IMG/VR virus record: IMGVR_UViG_3300027965_000180
Span: 1 to 38,539 of that record
Length of the DNA stretch: 38,539 nt
Source of the DNA: a virus
Strand: one strand, 5' to 3'
Part shown: positions 15,057 to 22,250 of the stretch, piece by piece
Layout of the letters: the number at the start of each line of letters is the position of its first letter
How positions within the stretch are numbered: the stretch's first letter is position 1
Notes under the pieces: generated by a model
What the model saw: the letters and a program-made list of their open reading frames with translations, nothing else
Told to the model about the DNA's origin: nothing
Databases searched by the model: none
Translations under genes and position numbers: made by a program

Positions 15057-15116
15057 ATGTGCTACGACCCTCAACTTCTCATATGCGGATGGTGGAGCGC
15101 GCCACTTCATTTCTGA
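15057..15116 (+). CDS. Possible 19-residue micro-protein
   Basis: This tiny frame, MCYDPQLLICGWWSAPLHF, fills the gap between two genes exactly. It starts at a TGA-T-ATG junction with the previous gene and ends at another TGA-T-ATG junction with the next. That is the same coupling seen at 21557, 25915, 28271, 37057 and 37797. It is hydrophobic, with two Cys and two Trp. It may be a true micro-protein or merely a way to pass ribosomes on to the next gene. Confidence 0.35.
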   Translation: MCYDPQLLICGWWSAPLHF

Positions 15117-15117
15117 T

Positions 15118-15405
15118 ATGGCTGACGACCCAAAGGAGATCATCGAATATAAGACTGATCACGACCTTCTCATTGAACTGCGTGTCCTCATCACCGAGAT
15201 GCGTCGGGACATGCGTGAGATGAAGGACGGAACCTCTACCACTCTCGGCGATCACGAAAAGCGTATTCGCTCCCTCGAAGAAACCCGAACTGCGGAGCAA
15301 GGCCGCACCGGCGTCTTTTCTTGGCTGGGCACTTTCATCTACGGCATACTCGCTCTCGGAGCGGGCCTGATTGGTTCCTACATCCAGGCCGGCAAGCTGC
15401 CGTAA
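15118..15405 (+). CDS. Membrane-anchored coiled-coil protein (XhlA-like)
   Basis: This 95-residue protein has a charged helix (residues about 12-58, LLIELRVLITEMRRDMREMK, then HEKRIRSLEETRTAEQ) and a single C-terminal membrane segment (FSWLGTFIYGILALGAGLIG, about 67-86). This build recalls haemolysin/XhlA-type proteins that accompany holins. The location in the head module is unusual for lysis, so the name is tentative. It starts at a TGA-T-ATG junction with no Shine-Dalgarno. Confidence 0.55.
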   Translation: MADDPKEIIEYKTDHDLLIELRVLITEMRRDMREMKDGTSTTLGDHEKRIRSLEETRTAEQGRTGVFSWLGTFIYGILALGAGLIGSYIQAGKLP

Positions 15406-15448
15406 TGATATCCACACGTTCGGCAAAAGGCCTTCCAGCACAGCATTA

Positions 15449-15454
15449 TACAAT
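15449..15454 (+). promoter_or_regulatory. Possible -10 element TACAAT before the protease
   Basis: TACAAT (overlapping TATACA) lies in the 82-bp gap before the prohead protease gene and predicts initiation near 15461. There is no TG extension or -35, so it is weakly supported. Confidence 0.3.
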
Positions 15455-15487
15455 TAGCGCATACGAGCATCGCTCTCGCAAAGCCAT

Positions 15488-17143
15488 ATGCAAATCAATT
15501 CCGTCAAGCTGACCGAAGAAATCGCCGCCGACATTCAAGCTAGAATTAAGACCCTTGACCTCAAAGGCATCGAGAAGGTCAAGAAGGCTAAGAACGAAAA
15601 CGGCACCTTCGACGTTATCATTTCGACCGAAGACCTGGACCGTTCCGGCGAGATCGTACGACAGAGCGGCTGGGAGCTGACGAACTATAAAAACAACCCA
15701 ATCGTCCTCTGGGGCCACGACTACTATTCGCTCCCAATCGGCATTTGCACCGACATCTACGAGACGGAAAAGAATGGTGTTCCGGCAACCGGCGCGAAGG
15801 GCGTCTTCTTCCCGAGCGAAATCAATCCCCTCGCCCAGCAAGTTCGCCGCATGTACGACTTTGGCATGAAAAGCGGCGTTGGCGTGGGCTGCACTACGTC
15901 CGTGGGCTTTATCCCCAAAGAATTTGATGAAAACAACCGCGCGGTCATCACCAAGGCCGAGCTTTTGGAATTCAGCTTCGTTCCGATCCCAGCCAATCAA
16001 GGCGTAGGGCCAGCGGAAGGTCGCGCCCTCACTTTTGCCGAAGCGCACGAGTTGAAGCTCGACACCCATTTCCTTGTCAAAAAGGGCATCGAATTCACCA
16101 AGGACGAGCCCGTAGCGAAGACGAAAGACGCCGAGGAAGGCGATTCCTGCACTACAGACGACGGCTCCGCCGGCACGCTCGCATCTGACCCGAATGACCC
16201 AGACGGGCCGCTGGTCTGCATCCCGAGCGAGGACGAAAAGGCAGCTGAAGCCGACCGCGATTCCCAGCGCAAGCTCACGAAAGATTTGGCTGACGAACAC
16301 GAGCGCCACGGCGCCGAGGTAGAGAGGGCCCTGGACGAGTTCAAGGCCGCTGCCCAAGCCCATGACGGCACCAATGCCGAGGGGACAGACGACGAGAAGA
16401 AGGCCGCGCAGCTCAAAGCCGCCGAGGCCATGACGGAGTGCTTTAAAGACCTTCAAGCGTCACTTTCCGACGAGCAGACGATGCACCGAGCGAACTCCCT
16501 CAAATGCTTCCGCAGCTTCAAACCGACCGAAGACAAAGGCTTTGACAAATCTCCGCACCTGAAAGCTGTCCGTGACGAGCACGACGCCTATGAAGCCAAA
16601 TGCGAGAAAGCAGTCGGCGAATTTCAGAAGAGCGAAGCCCCCAGTGACACCGAGGCTATCGGCGACAAGCTGGACAAGCTGCAAAGCAGCCACAAGAAGG
16701 CCCTCTCGAAGATCGCGAAAGCAATGTGCAAGGCTGCTTACGGCGAGGAGGAGCACGCGGACGAAAAGACGCTTGAAATCCTCAAAGAATTCCTTGCACC
16801 CCACATCAGCGCGCAGTTGCTGCCCGCTGTATCCGGAAAGATCGCAAGCCGCATCACCGCTGCACACCGCGAAAAGCTGGGCGAGGCCCACCAAAACATG
16901 AAAGCTGCACTCGCTATCGTCGCGTCGCTCCACGGAGCGCTCGGGGATGACGAAGGGGACGAAAGCCGCAGCGTCGGCGAGACATCGCCGGAACCGGCTC
17001 CCAGAAAGCAAAGGTCGAGGCCTGCGGAGAATGCCCCGAAAGACGACGAGCTTGATGCTCATCTTCTCGCACGGGACATCCTGCGCGGAGTAACTACCGC
17101 AGCACAGGAAGGCCTCAAAACCCTTAAGCAGGCCAAAAAGTAA
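15488..17143 (+). CDS. HK97-type prohead protease with long scaffold-like tail
   Basis: This 551-residue protein has an S78/U35 prohead protease domain in residues about 35-180. FDVIISTEDLDRSGEIV is followed by NPIVLWGHDY (H77), GVGCTTSVGFIP (S138) and ELLEFSFVPIPANQG (E161), in the right order for the catalytic residues. The remaining 370 residues are charged and helical, like a fused scaffold that would be removed during capsid maturation. Residues 218-250 hold a C...DG..GT...LVCIP motif shared with the protein at 18506. It directly precedes the major capsid gene. Confidence 0.88.
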   Translation: MQINSVKLTEEIAADIQARIKTLDLKGIEKVKKAKNENGTFDVIISTEDLDRSGEIVRQSGWELTNYKNNPIVLWGHDYYSLPIGICTDIYETEKNGVPATGAKGVFFPSEINPLAQQVRRMYDFGMKSGVGVGCTTSVGFIPKEFDENNRAVITKAELLEFSFVPIPANQGVGPAEGRALTFAEAHELKLDTHFLVKKGIEFTKDEPVAKTKDAEEGDSCTTDDGSAGTLASDPNDPDGPLVCIPSEDEKAAEADRDSQRKLTKDLADEHERHGAEVERALDEFKAAAQAHDGTNAEGTDDEKKAAQLKAAEAMTECFKDLQASLSDEQTMHRANSLKCFRSFKPTEDKGFDKSPHLKAVRDEHDAYEAKCEKAVGEFQKSEAPSDTEAIGDKLDKLQSSHKKALSKIAKAMCKAAYGEEEHADEKTLEILKEFLAPHISAQLLPAVSGKIASRITAAHREKLGEAHQNMKAALAIVASLHGALGDDEGDESRSVGETSPEPAPRKQRSRPAENAPKDDELDAHLLARDILRGVTTAAQEGLKTLKQAKK

Positions 17144-17153
17144 ACACTGCGGT

Positions 17154-17172
17154 AGATAGCAACCAGCTATCT
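17154..17172 (+). promoter_or_regulatory. Hairpin abutting the capsid start codon
   Basis: AGATAGC and GCTATCT pair (7 bp) around AACCA. The last base of the stem touches the ATG at 17173, where a Shine-Dalgarno would normally be. Either translation starts by another route or the hairpin is a control or processing site. Confidence 0.5.
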
Positions 17173-18429
17173 ATGGAACTTACAGCAGAGCAAATCAAAG
17201 CAATGCACGTCACCGCGTTTGACGAGGTGATGAAAGAGAAGCTGATTCCGATCATCGGACAAGAAACGTCCATGGCCGTCGCCAAGGCGGTCGAAAATCT
17301 CAAGCTCCAGCGCGAGATTTACGGACGCGACATGACCGGCATGTCGGTGAAGATGAAGAAGGACTTTGTCAACGTCGTCAAGGCGGCGGTACTCAAGGAC
17401 TTCCAGATCGACACCAAAGCGAATGAAGCATTGATCGAAGAGCAGGACAATCGCGGAGGCTACCTTGTCTCTCGCGAAGTCGCTGCGGCGATCATGCGCA
17501 TCGCGGCCTCTGTCGGCACCATCTTGAGCCAAGCGGCCAAGTGGGAAATGACGACCGACGAGCTGGGCGTGCCGAACTACACCGGATCGTTCCTCAAGGG
17601 ATCATATCTGGGCGTAGACCAGGCAGGTTCAGTCACCGGCCTCACGTTCGGTCAGGCTCAACTTGTCGCCAAGAAGTGGCAGCTCGCGTTCGTGGTCGGC
17701 AACGACCTCCTCGCGGATGCGTCTGAGAACCTCGCGGACTGGCTTCTCGCCTTGGGCGGTGAAGCGCTCGCGAACATGATCGACTACCAGGGCTTCGTCG
17801 GCGGCGCCAACAGCGGCGACCCGTTCTTGGGCATCTTGAACTACCCTTCGACCACCACGGTGGACGAGACGGGCATCAAGGTGACCAGCTACGTTCTCCC
17901 GACCGGCAGCACAACGTTCGCCAAATACGCTGTCATGGACGACTCGTCGGCCATGATCGGCAACCTGGAAGAGTCAATTCTTCCGGATGCGGCGTTCTAC
18001 ATGCACCGTTCCGTCTGGGCGAAGATCCGTGTCCAGAAGGACACGGCCGGCAACTACATCCTCCCGTACGCGGGATGGGCGAAGCCGGACCCGGCCCTCA
18101 CGAGCATTGCAGGTGGCGGACCGATCAAGCCAGCAGGAGAAATCCTCGGCTACCCGGTCTACACCAACCGATGGCTTCCGGCTGTTGGCGCTTCAAACGT
18201 CAACGGCTTCTCGGACAGCACGAGCAACCCGTTCATCGTCTTCGGCAACATGCGAGCATTCGCATTCGGAGACAAGGGCGAGATGCGCGTCGCGCAGTTC
18301 GAGAGCGGCAGCTTCGGCGGCAAGGAGATCGCTTTGGCAGACCAGCGCGGCATCGTGTACAAGCACCGCCACGCTATGACGCTTGCGCTTCCTCGCGCGA
18401 TAGTGGTCGGCAAGACCTCAGCTTCCTAA
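17173..18429 (+). CDS. HK97-fold major capsid protein
   Basis: This 418-residue shell protein follows the protease directly. Residues about 1-85 are the helical delta/scaffold-like part. The core contains LIEEQDNRGGYLVSREVAAAI (N-arm and start of fold), SVGTILSQAAKW, a central TFGQAQLVAKKWQLAFVVGNDLLADA and GGEALANMIDYQGFVGGANS. The C-terminal domain has EILGYPVYTNRWLP, FVGN-like IVFGNMRAFAFGDKGEMRVAQ and FGGKEIALADQRGIVYKHRHA. These are the usual order and spacing for HK97-type capsids. No Shine-Dalgarno is present. Strong hairpins lie on both sides of the gene. Confidence 0.93.
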   Translation: MELTAEQIKAMHVTAFDEVMKEKLIPIIGQETSMAVAKAVENLKLQREIYGRDMTGMSVKMKKDFVNVVKAAVLKDFQIDTKANEALIEEQDNRGGYLVSREVAAAIMRIAASVGTILSQAAKWEMTTDELGVPNYTGSFLKGSYLGVDQAGSVTGLTFGQAQLVAKKWQLAFVVGNDLLADASENLADWLLALGGEALANMIDYQGFVGGANSGDPFLGILNYPSTTTVDETGIKVTSYVLPTGSTTFAKYAVMDDSSAMIGNLEESILPDAAFYMHRSVWAKIRVQKDTAGNYILPYAGWAKPDPALTSIAGGGPIKPAGEILGYPVYTNRWLPAVGASNVNGFSDSTSNPFIVFGNMRAFAFGDKGEMRVAQFESGSFGGKEIALADQRGIVYKHRHAMTLALPRAIVVGKTSAS

Positions 18430-18439
18430 TCGGTTTGGC

Positions 18440-18492
18440 TACCGAGAGGTTCTCGATTCGTCCGAGAACTTCAAACAGCCTCTTACTCGGTA
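18440..18492 (+). other. Nested hairpin after the capsid gene
   Basis: TACCGAG (18440-18446) pairs with CTCGGTA (18486-18492). Inside it GTTCTCG (18449-18455) pairs with CGAGAAC (18463-18469) around ATTCGTC. The outer stem is followed by ACATTTTC. It may be a partial terminator or an mRNA 3'-end stabiliser separating capsid from downstream expression. Confidence 0.55.
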
Positions 18493-18505
18493 ACATTTTC
18501 TCGCC

Positions 18506-18820
18506 ATGACTGACGAACAAGAAAACGTCAACGCTGGCAGCGAAACTTCCGGCGAAACGACCGAGACCGTGCAAACGGAAACGGCCTCTACCGCAACGGC
18601 GCAAACCGAGACGGTGGACGCGGGAGGTGCTGCCGAACAGTCGACATCCGAAACAAGCGGCGAGGCCGCTCCGGAAGGTGTTGACAGCAACGAAAGCCGC
18701 ACAGGCTTCGTAATGAACGCTCGAGCAGGTGAAGAGTGCATTTGCCCCGATGGGCGCAAGGGCACGGTTCACAAGTTCGACGAGGGATTGGTCTGCATCC
18801 CGAACGCAGACCAGGGCTAG
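18506..18820 (+). CDS. Head-module protein with C..DG..GT..LVCIP motif
   Basis: This 104-residue protein has a low-complexity N-terminal part (residues 1-65, Thr/Glu/Ala/Ser-rich, probably disordered) and a compact C-terminal motif, GEECICPDGRKGTVHKFDEG then LVCIPN (C78, C80, C97). The same motif is in the prohead protease at 15488. Position just after the capsid gene suggests a head decoration or assembly protein. A weak -10 (TAACAT near 18491) could make it nearly leaderless. The motif similarity is seen directly; the role is inferred. Confidence 0.6.
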   Translation: MTDEQENVNAGSETSGETTETVQTETASTATAQTETVDAGGAAEQSTSETSGEAAPEGVDSNESRTGFVMNARAGEECICPDGRKGTVHKFDEGLVCIPNADQG

Positions 18821-18852
18821 CATTTACGAAGCCATGCGGTCGCCCGCCGCAT

Positions 18853-18870
18853 CCGCCGGTTCGACGGCGG
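18853..18870 (+). other. Hairpin between head genes
   Basis: CCGCCG and CGGCGG form a perfect 6-bp stem around GTTCGA, in the 72-bp gap between the 18506 and 18893 genes. No T-run follows, so it is not a standard terminator. Confidence 0.5.
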
Positions 18871-18892
18871 TGGCACCAGTCATCACAATCGT

Positions 18893-19363
18893 ATGCGTTT
18901 CAATCCATACGACGACGTATTGCACCAATCGGTGACGGCCAGCTCCATAGCGGTTCAGTCGATCAACGGCTCTTCGGCAGTCAACCAAGATTCGATCGAC
19001 ACCGCGCAGGTGTTTGATGCCGATTCGATCATGGTGCACGTTCGCACTGAGATCGCTTCAGGTTCTCCCACCGCAGCGTCCATCGCGGTTGCCCTTCAGG
19101 AGTCGAGTGACAACTCGACCTGGACGGGGGCCAACGACAACACCGGCACTGCCATCGGGGCGACGATCAACACGAAGACCGTTGCGCAAGACACCTACCT
19201 CCGCATCGAGGGAGTAATGGTCAACCGCAAGCGCTACCTTCGTCTTGTGTACACCCCGACGTACACTGGCGGCACATCACCGGCCACATTGGTCTACGGC
19301 GAGTTCATCGGAGTCCCCGGTGACGGCCAAGTCAACCAAGGTCGTGCGGTCAGCAACACGTAA
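18893..19363 (+). CDS. Head decoration-type beta-sandwich protein
   Basis: This 156-residue protein begins MRFNPYDDVLHQSV and is rich in Ser, Thr and Val. It contains AASIAVALQESSDNSTWTG, a phrase typical of phage head proteins that stud or cement the shell, and YLRLVYTPTYTGGTSPATL, the usual last strands. The length and position after the capsid gene fit. Hairpins flank it on both sides. No Shine-Dalgarno is present; CACAAT just upstream is a possible weak -10. A capsid cement protein is the best inference. Confidence 0.6.
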   Translation: MRFNPYDDVLHQSVTASSIAVQSINGSSAVNQDSIDTAQVFDADSIMVHVRTEIASGSPTAASIAVALQESSDNSTWTGANDNTGTAIGATINTKTVAQDTYLRIEGVMVNRKRYLRLVYTPTYTGGTSPATLVYGEFIGVPGDGQVNQGRAVSNT

Positions 19364-19367
19364 TCGC

Positions 19368-19418
19368 GTTGCACCCTCGCTTTGCCCCGCGTAGGCGGGG
19401 CGGCGACGAGGGCACAAC
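19368..19418 (+). other. Long GC-rich hairpin between head genes
   Basis: GCCCCGC and GCGGGGC (7 bp, loop GTAG) are extended by CCCTCG/CGAGGG and GTTG/CAAC across small internal loops. The stem begins 5 nt after a stop codon and ends 8 nt before the ATG at 19427. No T-run follows. Confidence 0.6.
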
Positions 19419-19426
19419 CTCGACTT

Positions 19427-20539
19427 ATGGCAATCGAAAATGAAATCGTCGCGGGATCTGGCACATCTTGGTCGCTGGCGAACACGCCAGCGGTCGGCAC
19501 CGTCACACTCTACGCTGGCGGCCTTCGTCTCACGCCAGGCGTCGGCAACGACTATACGATCATCGGAATCGCGATAACGACCGTCGTCAGCTACCCAGCC
19601 GGATCGCTTCTTGCCGATTACACCCCCATCAATAGCCCCTCACCTTCCGTCGTGGGCAACGACCAGTTGTCCCCCTTCGCGCTCACAACCTTGCAACGCG
19701 TCAAAGACCTTCTGTTCGATCCGAATCTCACCTTTTCGCTCACCGGCGCCTCACTCACGGCAAACTCAGCGAGTGTCACGAACGTCACCGTGCAATCCGG
19801 CAAGACGCCGCGCGTCGGCCAGATCATCACCGGCACCGGCATTCCCGTTGGCACCACAATCTCTGCAATCAACAGCTCTTCGCAAATTACCCTCTCGCAA
19901 GTGGCGACGCAGACCCTCTCCGGTCAGACGCTCACCGTCATCGACCAGCCGACGGCCTTCGATAATGTCCTCATACGCCTTATCAATTGGGCTACGAACT
20001 ACATCGGGAATGAATGCGGACGGCCCGGCGGCTTCGTCCAGCAGACCTATACGAACGACACCTACTCGATCGACAACCAGCGCCAAAGCTTCCTGACACT
20101 GCGCAACATCCCGGTCTTTTCCCTAACAAGCCTTCAATGGCGTGCAGGAACACCGACCAACCCGAGCTGGACGGCTTTCATTGCCGACCAATTCGAGCTT
20201 GTCGACCCTCGCACCGATCCAATCTCCGGCATCACGTGGTATCCCTCAGGCTTGGTTCGTGTGTACGGCGTCCTTCCGCGCATTTATAACAACATGATCC
20301 GAGCGACCTACGTCGCGGGCTATCCGGTCAACTGGAACAATCCAGAAGACCACAATACGCACTGGCTGCCAGGCGACATCACCAACGTCTGCGAGAACTT
20401 GGTCGTCCGTCGGTTCACCCGCCGGCAGCTCGGAGGCAAGAGCAGCCAGTCCCTTGAGGGCGCGAGCACGAGCTGGCGCAACACTCTCGACCAAGAGGAC
20501 CTTGACGTGCTTGGACAGTACAAGGACCTTCATTTCTAG
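19427..20539 (+). CDS. Head-tail connector (gp6-like) with inserted beta domain
   Basis: This 370-residue protein has two parts. Residues about 1-75 are a beta-rich N-terminal domain. Residues 85-95 (LTTLQRVKDLL) and from about 175 onward (LIRLINWATNYIGNECGR, LRNIPVFSLTSLQW, MIRATYVAGYP) match gp6/gp15-type connectors, which form the ring under the portal. Between them residues about 100-170 (TGTGIPVGTTISAINSSSQI) are an inserted repeat domain found in many virion proteins. The ATG at 19427 is used; the frame is open 45 nt further. No Shine-Dalgarno is present. Confidence 0.75.
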   Translation: MAIENEIVAGSGTSWSLANTPAVGTVTLYAGGLRLTPGVGNDYTIIGIAITTVVSYPAGSLLADYTPINSPSPSVVGNDQLSPFALTTLQRVKDLLFDPNLTFSLTGASLTANSASVTNVTVQSGKTPRVGQIITGTGIPVGTTISAINSSSQITLSQVATQTLSGQTLTVIDQPTAFDNVLIRLINWATNYIGNECGRPGGFVQQTYTNDTYSIDNQRQSFLTLRNIPVFSLTSLQWRAGTPTNPSWTAFIADQFELVDPRTDPISGITWYPSGLVRVYGVLPRIYNNMIRATYVAGYPVNWNNPEDHNTHWLPGDITNVCENLVVRRFTRRQLGGKSSQSLEGASTSWRNTLDQEDLDVLGQYKDLHF

Positions 20540-20542
20540 GTC

Positions 20543-20551
20543 TGGTACAAT
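20543..20551 (+). promoter_or_regulatory. Extended -10 (TGgTACAAT), leaderless start
   Basis: TG-G-TACAAT is 4 nt after the connector stop codon. Predicted initiation is at 20558, one base before the ATG of the HNH gene. Confidence 0.65.
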
Positions 20552-20558
20552 TTGTCTT

Positions 20559-21101
20559 ATGGCTGAACGCGGCGCTCACTTAAGGATAGGACAGCCCAGG
20601 AGCATCAATTGGCACGAAGCCATGGCGAGTAGGCGAGGACTAAAGCGACTCCCGTTTTCGCCCGAATGGCGTGCGAACATCAGCAAAGCCAGAACAGGCC
20701 AACCATCGCCGATGAAAGGTAAGCACTTCACCGGTACAGCACTCAAGAACATGCAAGAAGCCAGTCGGCGTCGCCTGTTGGGTAAGCGAGGTGCCGATAC
20801 ACCGCGCTGGTACGTTGATCGTTCACGACTAAAGCAAAGCCGTGAGCACATGTATGACACCGAATACAAAACCTGGATGAGAGAGGTCAAAAAGCGAGAT
20901 CAGTGGAGCTGTCGTCTCGCCGACTCGACCTGTGAAGGAAGGATTGAAGCTCACCATATTCTTCCTTGGTCAGAATTTCCCGAATATCGTTATGAGTTAA
21001 CTAACGGCATTTCGCTATGCCACCGTCATCATCCGCGCACGCGTACGGACGAGATGGAAATGGTCATGGCTCTTCAAGAGCTTGTAGCCAACGCAGACTA
21101 A
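20559..21101 (+). CDS. Free-standing HNH homing-type endonuclease (NUMOD3)
   Basis: This 180-residue protein has a NUMOD3-like DNA-binding repeat (FSPEWRANISKARTGQPSP, residues 33-51, then KGKHF...ALKNMQEASRR). The HNH nuclease follows: RDQWSCRLADSTC (C118, C125), EAHHILPWSEFP (H132, H133), then LTNGISLCHRHHPR (N149, C154, H157). Such enzymes spread by cutting cognate DNA lacking them. It is inserted between connector and tail-completion genes, has its own leaderless promoter and is followed by a stop-T-TTG junction, so it does not break the late operon. Confidence 0.88.
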   Translation: MAERGAHLRIGQPRSINWHEAMASRRGLKRLPFSPEWRANISKARTGQPSPMKGKHFTGTALKNMQEASRRRLLGKRGADTPRWYVDRSRLKQSREHMYDTEYKTWMREVKKRDQWSCRLADSTCEGRIEAHHILPWSEFPEYRYELTNGISLCHRHHPRTRTDEMEMVMALQELVANAD

Positions 21102-21102
21102 T

Positions 21103-21555
21103 TTGGACTTTCAAGTCACCATTCAAAATCTCGATCAGCTTATCGCAGCCCTTCGCCAAGCTCCGACGATCGCGGCACCAATTCTCCAGCGCGCCCTGTC
21201 CGCCTCCCAGGCCATCCTAGCCAAGTACACCATCAAAGGCATCGTCCCATGGCGCACGGGCTTTCTCGCGCAGACGTTCCAGGCTCAACTTAGCTCCGGA
21301 ATGCTCCGCTGGTTTCCGACCGCCAGTTATGCGCCCTTTGTCGAATTCGGCACCAAACCGCACGTGATTTTACCGAAAAGTAAGACAGCGCTCTTCTGGC
21401 CTGGCGCGAATCACCCCGTACGGAGCGTGAACCACCCCGGAACAAAACCGAATCCGTTCATGGAACGCATTGTCGCTGCGGCGCAGCCCGATATCGACAC
21501 CGTGTTCGGCACCGCCTTGCGCCAGATCACGGAGGCCATCGCCTCCCAAGCCTAA
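21103..21555 (+). CDS. HK97 gp10-like tail completion protein
   Basis: This 150-residue protein has a TTG start one base after the HNH stop (TAA-T-TTG). QNLDQLIAALRQAPTIAAPILQRAL, GIVPWRTGFLAQTF, WFPTASYAPFVEFGTKPHVI and NPFMERIVAAA are the standard sequence of HK97 gp10/neck-type proteins that join the tail to the connector. The length is normal. The start codon rests on coupling and on agreement with the usual N-terminus, as no Shine-Dalgarno is present. Confidence 0.85.
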   Translation: MDFQVTIQNLDQLIAALRQAPTIAAPILQRALSASQAILAKYTIKGIVPWRTGFLAQTFQAQLSSGMLRWFPTASYAPFVEFGTKPHVILPKSKTALFWPGANHPVRSVNHPGTKPNPFMERIVAAAQPDIDTVFGTALRQITEAIASQA

Positions 21556-21556
21556 T

Positions 21557-22009
21557 ATGTCCGTCCAACTCGCCAAGCCAATAAAACAACAGATCCTGGT
21601 CAACCTCGCGGCGCTTGTGACCGCCGGCAAGCTCAACTCCTACTACGCGGTAGACGAGAGCCCGAACCCACTCACGATTCAGCCGTCGGCCGGCTATCCG
21701 TTTGCAATTGTCGCCATGCCGAAAATAGCTTCAGACTTTGAAGACCAAGCGAGCAATCAGCGAACCTACCGCTTTGACATCCTCTTCGTCCTGGATCCGA
21801 GCACTATGCAAAACCGGGATACGGACGTGGAAGATTTTATCGACGCCATACTCAACCAGTTCGACACAGAGTTTACGCTTGAGGGAACCGCTACAGCAGC
21901 CGTCTTGCCTGCTCACCTCGAAGGAGCACCCGTATCCACAGGCGACAAACAGCTCCTCGCGCTCGTGTTAACATTAGAGGCAAGGACCCTATACACAACA
22001 GGAACATGA
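21557..22009 (+). CDS. Tail terminator-like protein
   Basis: This 150-residue protein starts at a TAA-T-ATG junction. The N-terminal helix (KPIKQQILVNLAALVTAG), central strand (YPFAIVAMP), RTYRFDILFVLD and C-terminal LLALVLTLEARTLY fit the alpha/beta fold of phage tail terminators (lambda gpU type), which cap the finished tail tube. The gene order (gp10-like, this gene, tail tube) is the usual one. Assignment is by order and pattern. Confidence 0.65.
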   Translation: MSVQLAKPIKQQILVNLAALVTAGKLNSYYAVDESPNPLTIQPSAGYPFAIVAMPKIASDFEDQASNQRTYRFDILFVLDPSTMQNRDTDVEDFIDAILNQFDTEFTLEGTATAAVLPAHLEGAPVSTGDKQLLALVLTLEARTLYTTGT

Positions 22010-22239
22010 GCATCGACCAACCACCGCAAAACAAAATGATGACCGCTCCTCCGGCCAAGAAAGGGTTTCATTTCGCAAGTGATGGCATCCACTTTGCGGA
22101 GTTCATTGAAGCCGAGACCATCGAAGCGGCAACCGAGATTTACCACCGCATCAAGCGACCGTTTGCAGGGGGCGCACCGGCCACCACGGTGGAGCAATCC
22201 ACAGCCGCTCCCGAATCAGCCGACGAAAATAGCGGCTAA
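22006..22239 (+). CDS. Small tail-region protein, unknown
   Basis: This 77-residue protein starts at an ATGA overlap with the tail terminator gene. Residues 17-53 (KKGFHFASDGIHFAEFIEAE and ATEIYHRIKRP) are the structured part; the ends are Pro/Ala/Ser-rich. Its TAA stop forms part of the -10 element of the tail tube gene. The function is unknown. Confidence 0.55.
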   Translation: MSIDQPPQNKMMTAPPAKKGFHFASDGIHFAEFIEAETIEAATEIYHRIKRPFAGGAPATTVEQSTAAPESADENSG

Positions 22240-22242
22240 AAT
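22237..22242 (+). promoter_or_regulatory. -10 element TAAAAT, leaderless start, overlaps stop codon
   Basis: TAAAAT begins with the TAA stop of the previous gene. Predicted initiation is at 22249, 2 nt before the tail tube ATG. Confidence 0.45.
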
Positions 22243-22250
22243 TACGGTAC

